In this document: one piece after another, positions 6,120 through 9,303 of the stretch | Numbering within the stretch: the first letter of the stretch is position 1 | Layout of the letters: each line of letters starts with the position of its first letter | Assembly (NCBI GenBank): GCA_947372535.1 | Contig: CANBUA010000194.1 | Span: 1-9,303 of the forward strand | DNA length: 9,303 nt | Direction of reading: 5' to 3' | Source of the DNA: Burkholderiales bacterium | GTDB lineage: Bacteria; Pseudomonadota; Gammaproteobacteria; Burkholderiales; Burkholderiaceae | Translations under genes and position numbers: made by a program | The notes under the pieces: model-generated | Database searches by the model: none | Told to the model about the DNA's origin: nothing | Seen by the model: only the letters and a program-made list of their open reading frames with translations

Positions 6120-7622
6120 ATGACAAATGCTCTGACCACGCCCCAGGACCACCGGTTTTCCAATGCGGGGTGGCAGCAATGGCCCTTCAATGCGTTGTGC
6201 GAGCAGTTCCTGCGGACAGAAGCATGGTGGCACGCCGCCATTCATGCGCTGCCTGGTGTTTCGGTTCACCAGCGCGATCTGATCGACTTTTCGGTCAAAC
6301 AGATGATCGACATTGCCTCGCCGGCCAACTTCATCTTGACCAATCCCGAGGTGCTGGCACGCACGGCCAGCACCGGCGGTGCCAACCTGAGGCAGGGTTT
6401 TCGCAACTTCCTGGATGACGCGCAGCGCTTGCAAACCTCGGCGCCGCCGTTTGGCATCGATGCTGACGAGGTCGGCAAGACGGTGGCGGTGACGCCTGGC
6501 CAGGTGATCTACCGCAATCACCTGATCGAGTTGATCCAGTACCAACCCACCTGCGAGAAGGTGCATCCGGAGCCCATCCTGATCGTGCCGGCGTGGATCA
6601 TGAAGTACTACATCCTGGACCTGTCGCCAGGCAACTCGCTGATCAAGTACCTGGTGGATCAAGGGCACACGGTTTTTGCGATCTCCTGGCTCAATCCGGC
6701 GTCCGAAGACCGCGACTTGGGCATGGACGACTACTTGCGCCTGGGTGTGATGGATGCGATGGACGCCGTCGGCTTGGTCGTGCCCACGCAGAAAGTGCAT
6801 GCCGTCGGTTATTGCCTGGGCGGCACCTTGCTTGCGATCGCTGCGGCCGCCATGGGCCGCGATGGCGATGGTCGGCTGGCCACGGTGTCTTTGCTGGCGG
6901 CGCAGACCGACTTCACCGAGCCGGGGGCCCTGGGGCTGTTCATCGATGAGCGCCAGATCAGCGCCCTGGAAGCCTTGATGGCCGACAAGGGCTACCTGGA
7001 CAGCACGCAAATGGCGGGCTCGTTCCAGTGGATCAATTCGAACGACCTGGTTTGGTCGCGGATGACGAAGGATTACCTGTTGGGCGAGCGTGCACCGACG
7101 AGCGACCTGATGGCCTGGAATGCAGACGGCACGCGACTGCCTTGTCGCATGCACAGCGAGTACCTGCGGCGGCTGTTCCTGCACAACGACTTGGCTGGTG
7201 GCCGCTACCCGGTGGAGGGCCGCACCGTCGATCTGAACGACATCGCCTGCCCCGTCTTTTGCATTGGCACGGCTCACGACCATGTGGCCCCATGGCGATC
7301 GGTGTACAAGCTGCATGGCTTGACGCATGCGCCGCTCACCTTCCTGCTCACATCGGGCGGGCACAACGTGGGCATCGTCAATCCGCCCGGCGTGCCTGGG
7401 CGCAGCTACCAGGTGCTGACCCAGGCCGACCCTGGACAGCCTCTCGGCCCCGATGCATGGCTGGCGGCCGCGCCCCGTCACGAGGGATCCTGGTGGCCGT
7501 GCTGGGCCGGCTGGGTGCAAGCCCGCTCAGGTGAGTTGACCAAAGCGCCGTCCATGGGCGCCCCTGCCCAGGGGCTTGTTCCCCTCTGTCCTGCACCAGG
7601 CACTTATGTGCTGTGCAAATGA
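6120..7622 (+). CDS. phaC: Class I poly(3-hydroxyalkanoate) synthase, short N-terminus
   Basis: PhaC polymerises (R)-3-hydroxyacyl-CoA into polyhydroxyalkanoate at the granule surface. This 500-residue protein carries the PhaC N-terminal region (about 12-180, with SPANFILTNPEVL at 67-79) and the alpha/beta hydrolase core. The lipase-like box is GYCLGG at 230-235 with catalytic Cys232, and the triad is completed by Asp387 (in HDH) and His415 (in SGGHNVG). The Asp-His spacing of 28 matches the Cupriavidus necator enzyme as I recall it (C319, D480, H508). The C-terminal GSWWP (456-460) and APGTYV are typical. It lacks roughly 87 N-terminal residues relative to that enzyme, and an in-frame TGA at 6105-6107 excludes a longer start. 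Translation probably begins at 6120 with a weak GAGAA site. phaA, phaB and phasin genes are absent nearby. fabI follows after 15 bases. Confidence 0.94.
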   Translation: MTNALTTPQDHRFSNAGWQQWPFNALCEQFLRTEAWWHAAIHALPGVSVHQRDLIDFSVKQMIDIASPANFILTNPEVLARTASTGGANLRQGFRNFLDDAQRLQTSAPPFGIDADEVGKTVAVTPGQVIYRNHLIELIQYQPTCEKVHPEPILIVPAWIMKYYILDLSPGNSLIKYLVDQGHTVFAISWLNPASEDRDLGMDDYLRLGVMDAMDAVGLVVPTQKVHAVGYCLGGTLLAIAAAAMGRDGDGRLATVSLLAAQTDFTEPGALGLFIDERQISALEALMADKGYLDSTQMAGSFQWINSNDLVWSRMTKDYLLGERAPTSDLMAWNADGTRLPCRMHSEYLRRLFLHNDLAGGRYPVEGRTVDLNDIACPVFCIGTAHDHVAPWRSVYKLHGLTHAPLTFLLTSGGHNVGIVNPPGVPGRSYQVLTQADPGQPLGPDAWLAAAPRHEGSWWPCWAGWVQARSGELTKAPSMGAPAQGLVPLCPAPGTYVLCK

Positions 7623-7624
7623 TC

Positions 7625-7630
7625 AAGGAG
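7625..7630 (+). promoter_or_regulatory. Ribosome binding site of fabI
   Basis: AAGGAG lies 7 bases before the ATG at 7638, an ideal Shine-Dalgarno site. It sits in the 15-base gap after the phaC stop, leaving no room for a separate promoter, so fabI is most likely cotranscribed with phaC. Confidence 0.85.
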
Positions 7631-7637
7631 CACACCC

Positions 7638-8432
7638 ATGACCACCCCTGAAGACATCAAGCCCAGCGCCATCAGCCTGGCCGGCAAAAAAGGCTTGGTG
7701 ATCGGCATTGCCAATCAGCAGAGCATCGCCTACGGTTGCGCCAAGGCCATGCGTGCCTTGGGTGCGGACCTGGCCATCACTTACCTCAACGAGCGTGCAG
7801 AGCCTTTCGTGCGCCCGCTGGCCGAGCAACTCGGCAGCAGCATCGTCATGCCCTGCGACGTGGAGAAGGCGGGCGAACTCGAAGCGGTGTTCGACACCAT
7901 GCGCAAGGCCTGGGGCCGGCTTGACTTCGCCGTGCACGCCATTGCCAACGCGCCCAAGGAGGACCTCCATGGCCGTGTCACCGATTGCTCGGCCGCAGGC
8001 TTCGCTCGGGCCATGGACGTCTCGTGCCATTCGTTCATCCGCATGGCCCGTCTGAGCGAGCCATTGATGAGTCGGGGCGGCACCTTGCTGACCACCAGTT
8101 ACTACGGCGGCCAAAAAGTGATCGAGCACTACAACCTCATGGGGCCCGTGAAGGCGGCGCTCGAAGCCGTCGTGCGCTCGCTGGCCACCGAACTGGGTCC
8201 ACAAGGCATCCGGGTGCATGCCTTGTCGCCCGGCCCGATCCTGACGCGTGCCGCCTCTGGCATCCAGCACTTTGATGAATTGCTGGCACAGGCCGAAAGC
8301 CTGTCGCCGATGCACCACCTGGTCACCATCGACGAGGTGGGATCGATTGCCGCCGGCCTGGTCAGTGATTGGGCGCGGGCCATGACCGGCAACGTCGTTT
8401 TTGTGGATGGCGGAAGCCACGTGCGGGGATGA
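7638..8432 (+). CDS. fabI: Enoyl-ACP reductase FabI (NADH)
   Basis: FabI reduces trans-2-enoyl-ACP to acyl-ACP, the last step of each fatty acid elongation cycle. The 264-residue length is normal. The divergent Rossmann motif is GIANQQSIAYG at residues 23-33. The catalytic Tyr-x6-Lys pair that marks FabI among short-chain dehydrogenases is Tyr165 and Lys172 in YNLMGPVK, with the second Tyr at 155. SPGPILTRAASGI (197-209) is the conserved substrate-loop region. Residues matching E. coli Gly93 and Phe94 are Ala103 and Asn104, while those matching Met159 and Phe203 are kept (Met168, Phe212). The subtype, with KEDLHGR and DVSCHSFIRMARL, is one I associate with operons that carry MaoC-Pta fusions, so it may be a second, specialised FabI rather than the housekeeping enzyme. 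Its stop overlaps the next gene. Confidence 0.93.
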   Translation: MTTPEDIKPSAISLAGKKGLVIGIANQQSIAYGCAKAMRALGADLAITYLNERAEPFVRPLAEQLGSSIVMPCDVEKAGELEAVFDTMRKAWGRLDFAVHAIANAPKEDLHGRVTDCSAAGFARAMDVSCHSFIRMARLSEPLMSRGGTLLTTSYYGGQKVIEHYNLMGPVKAALEAVVRSLATELGPQGIRVHALSPGPILTRAASGIQHFDELLAQAESLSPMHHLVTIDEVGSIAAGLVSDWARAMTGNVVFVDGGSHVRG

Positions 8433-9303
8433 GCATGCTTGACAACACACCTTTGGACATCATCGAGAACCACACCTTCGACGAGATCCACGTCGGGGAC
8501 AGCGCCCATCTGAGCCGCACACTGACTGCCGAGGACATCCAGCTCTTTGCCGCCATGTCAGGCGATGTCAACCCGGCACATGTGGACCTTGAATACGCCA
8601 TGAACACCCAGTTCCACGGCATCATCGCCCACGGCATGTGGGGTGGCGCCTTGATCTCCACCGTGCTGGGCACGCAATACCCCGGGCCAGGGAGCATCTA
8701 CCTGGGGCAAAGCTTGAAGTTCCTGCGGCCCGTTCACGTGGGCGACACGCTCGACGTCAAAGTGACCGTCGCTGCCAAGGAAGAAAAAAACCACCATGTG
8801 ACGCTCGATTGCCTGTGCACCGACCAGCATGGCGAAGTGGTCATCACGGGCAGCGCCTTGGTGCTGGCGCCACGGGAGAAAGTCAAGCGCGCCAGGATGG
8901 CCCCGCTGCAGGTGCGCCTGACGGACAAGACCTTGCGCTATCGGCAATTGCTGGACTTGACCAAAGGCCTGGCACCCATCACGGTGGCGGTTGTTCATCC
9001 TTGCAGCGAGGATGCCCTGCGCGGCGCCGTCGAAGCCGCTGCCATGGGGCTGATCATCCCGATCCTGGTGGGGCCGCCGGGCAAGATCCAGGCCGTGGCG
9101 GCTCAAGCCGGGATCGATCTGGGTGCCCATCAGATCGTCGCGGTCCCGCACAGCCACGCGGCAGCGGCGCTGGCGGTGGCCATGGCGCACCGCGGCGAAG
9201 TGCAGGCCCTCATGAAAGGCAGCCTGCACACCGATGAGTTGATGGCCGAGGTCGTGAAGACGGTCGATGGCCTGCGCACGGAACGCCGCATCAGCCACGT
9301 CTA
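8429..9303 (+). CDS. MaoC hydratase-phosphate acetyltransferase fusion, 3' partial
   Basis: This is a bifunctional protein annotated in relatives as enoyl-CoA hydratase/phosphate acetyltransferase. The N-terminal MaoC (hot-dog) domain, about residues 12-150, has the (R)-specific hydratase motif SGDVNPAHVD with catalytic Asp46 and His51, followed by FHGIIAHGM (62-70). It would form (R)-3-hydroxyacyl-CoA. From about residue 180 a Pta/Ptb domain begins, with LVGPPGKI (213-220), the LMKGSLHTDEL motif (261-271) and RRISHV at the edge. It would interconvert acyl-CoA and acyl phosphate. The frame is open for 291 codons to the window end, and the rest of the Pta domain lies outside. ATG 8429 overlaps the fabI stop by ATGA; ATG 8435 in the same frame is an alternative. 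Either way translation is coupled to fabI. Confidence 0.92.
   Translation, partial: MSMLDNTPLDIIENHTFDEIHVGDSAHLSRTLTAEDIQLFAAMSGDVNPAHVDLEYAMNTQFHGIIAHGMWGGALISTVLGTQYPGPGSIYLGQSLKFLRPVHVGDTLDVKVTVAAKEEKNHHVTLDCLCTDQHGEVVITGSALVLAPREKVKRARMAPLQVRLTDKTLRYRQLLDLTKGLAPITVAVVHPCSEDALRGAVEAAAMGLIIPILVGPPGKIQAVAAQAGIDLGAHQIVAVPHSHAAAALAVAMAHRGEVQALMKGSLHTDELMAEVVKTVDGLRTERRISHV

Noticed and set aside
6099..7520. 473-codon minus-strand open frame opposite phaC
   Set aside because: It mirrors the phaC codons almost exactly and has a His, Arg and Gln rich product with no domain. phaC is certain from its catalytic triad.
7561..7574. CCCCT/AGGGG hairpin near the phaC 3' end as a terminator
   Set aside because: It lies inside the phaC coding sequence, has only 5 bp of stem and no T-tract, and fabI follows at once with its own ribosome site.
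7623..8450. 275-codon minus-strand open frame opposite fabI
   Set aside because: It is antisense to a certain fabI, with no domain and no ribosome site.
8558..9298. Minus-strand (246 codons) and alternate plus-strand (8638-9237) open frames at the right edge
   Set aside because: The frame starting at 8429 carries the MaoC and Pta motifs and stays open to the edge. The other two are shadows of it.

Overview
The window looks like chromosomal DNA from a GC-rich betaproteobacterium, most likely order Burkholderiales (Comamonadaceae, or the Aquabacterium/Leptothrix/Rubrivivax group). This is inferred from strong G/C third-position bias and from the gene set: a short glycine-rich RRM protein, a chrBA pair, a class I PHA synthase, and a FabI gene next to a MaoC-Pta fusion. 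No mobile element, RNA gene or CRISPR array was seen.

Layout. (1) Positions 1-834, plus strand: a small 70-residue protein of unknown function, then an RRM RNA-binding protein closed by a strong intrinsic terminator that looks bidirectional. (2) Positions 930-5911, minus strand: read 5' to 3', a large membrane protein with two GGDEF domains, then chrB, then chrA. chrB and chrA overlap by ATGA. chrB starts only 30 bp after the cyclase stop, and a perfect 6-bp dyad lies in that junction. (3) Positions 5912-6119: a 208-bp divergent intergenic region. (4) Positions 6120-9303, plus strand: phaC, fabI and a MaoC-phosphate acetyltransferase fusion that runs off the right edge. The gaps (15 bp, then a 4-bp overlap) indicate one operon.

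How the genes work together. The right-hand operon combines a PHA polymerase with a MaoC hydratase domain that could supply (R)-3-hydroxyacyl-CoA, an enoyl reductase, and a Pta domain that links acetyl-CoA to acetyl phosphate. It looks like a carbon-storage or acyl/acetyl-CoA overflow module, and acetate kinase would be a natural next gene beyond the edge. The central genes join c-di-GMP synthesis and chromate resistance by position. Whether that link is functional is unknown.

The most unusual item is the cyclase. It is one polypeptide made of two complete copies of a membrane sensor plus GGDEF module, both with an intact GGEEF signature and neither with a canonical RxxD inhibitory site. Other points of interest are the PHA synthase lacking about 87 N-terminal residues relative to the Cupriavidus enzyme, the substitutions at triclosan-contact positions in FabI, and the dyad in front of chrB. 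I did not find a clearly new multi-gene system; most of the window is recognisable.
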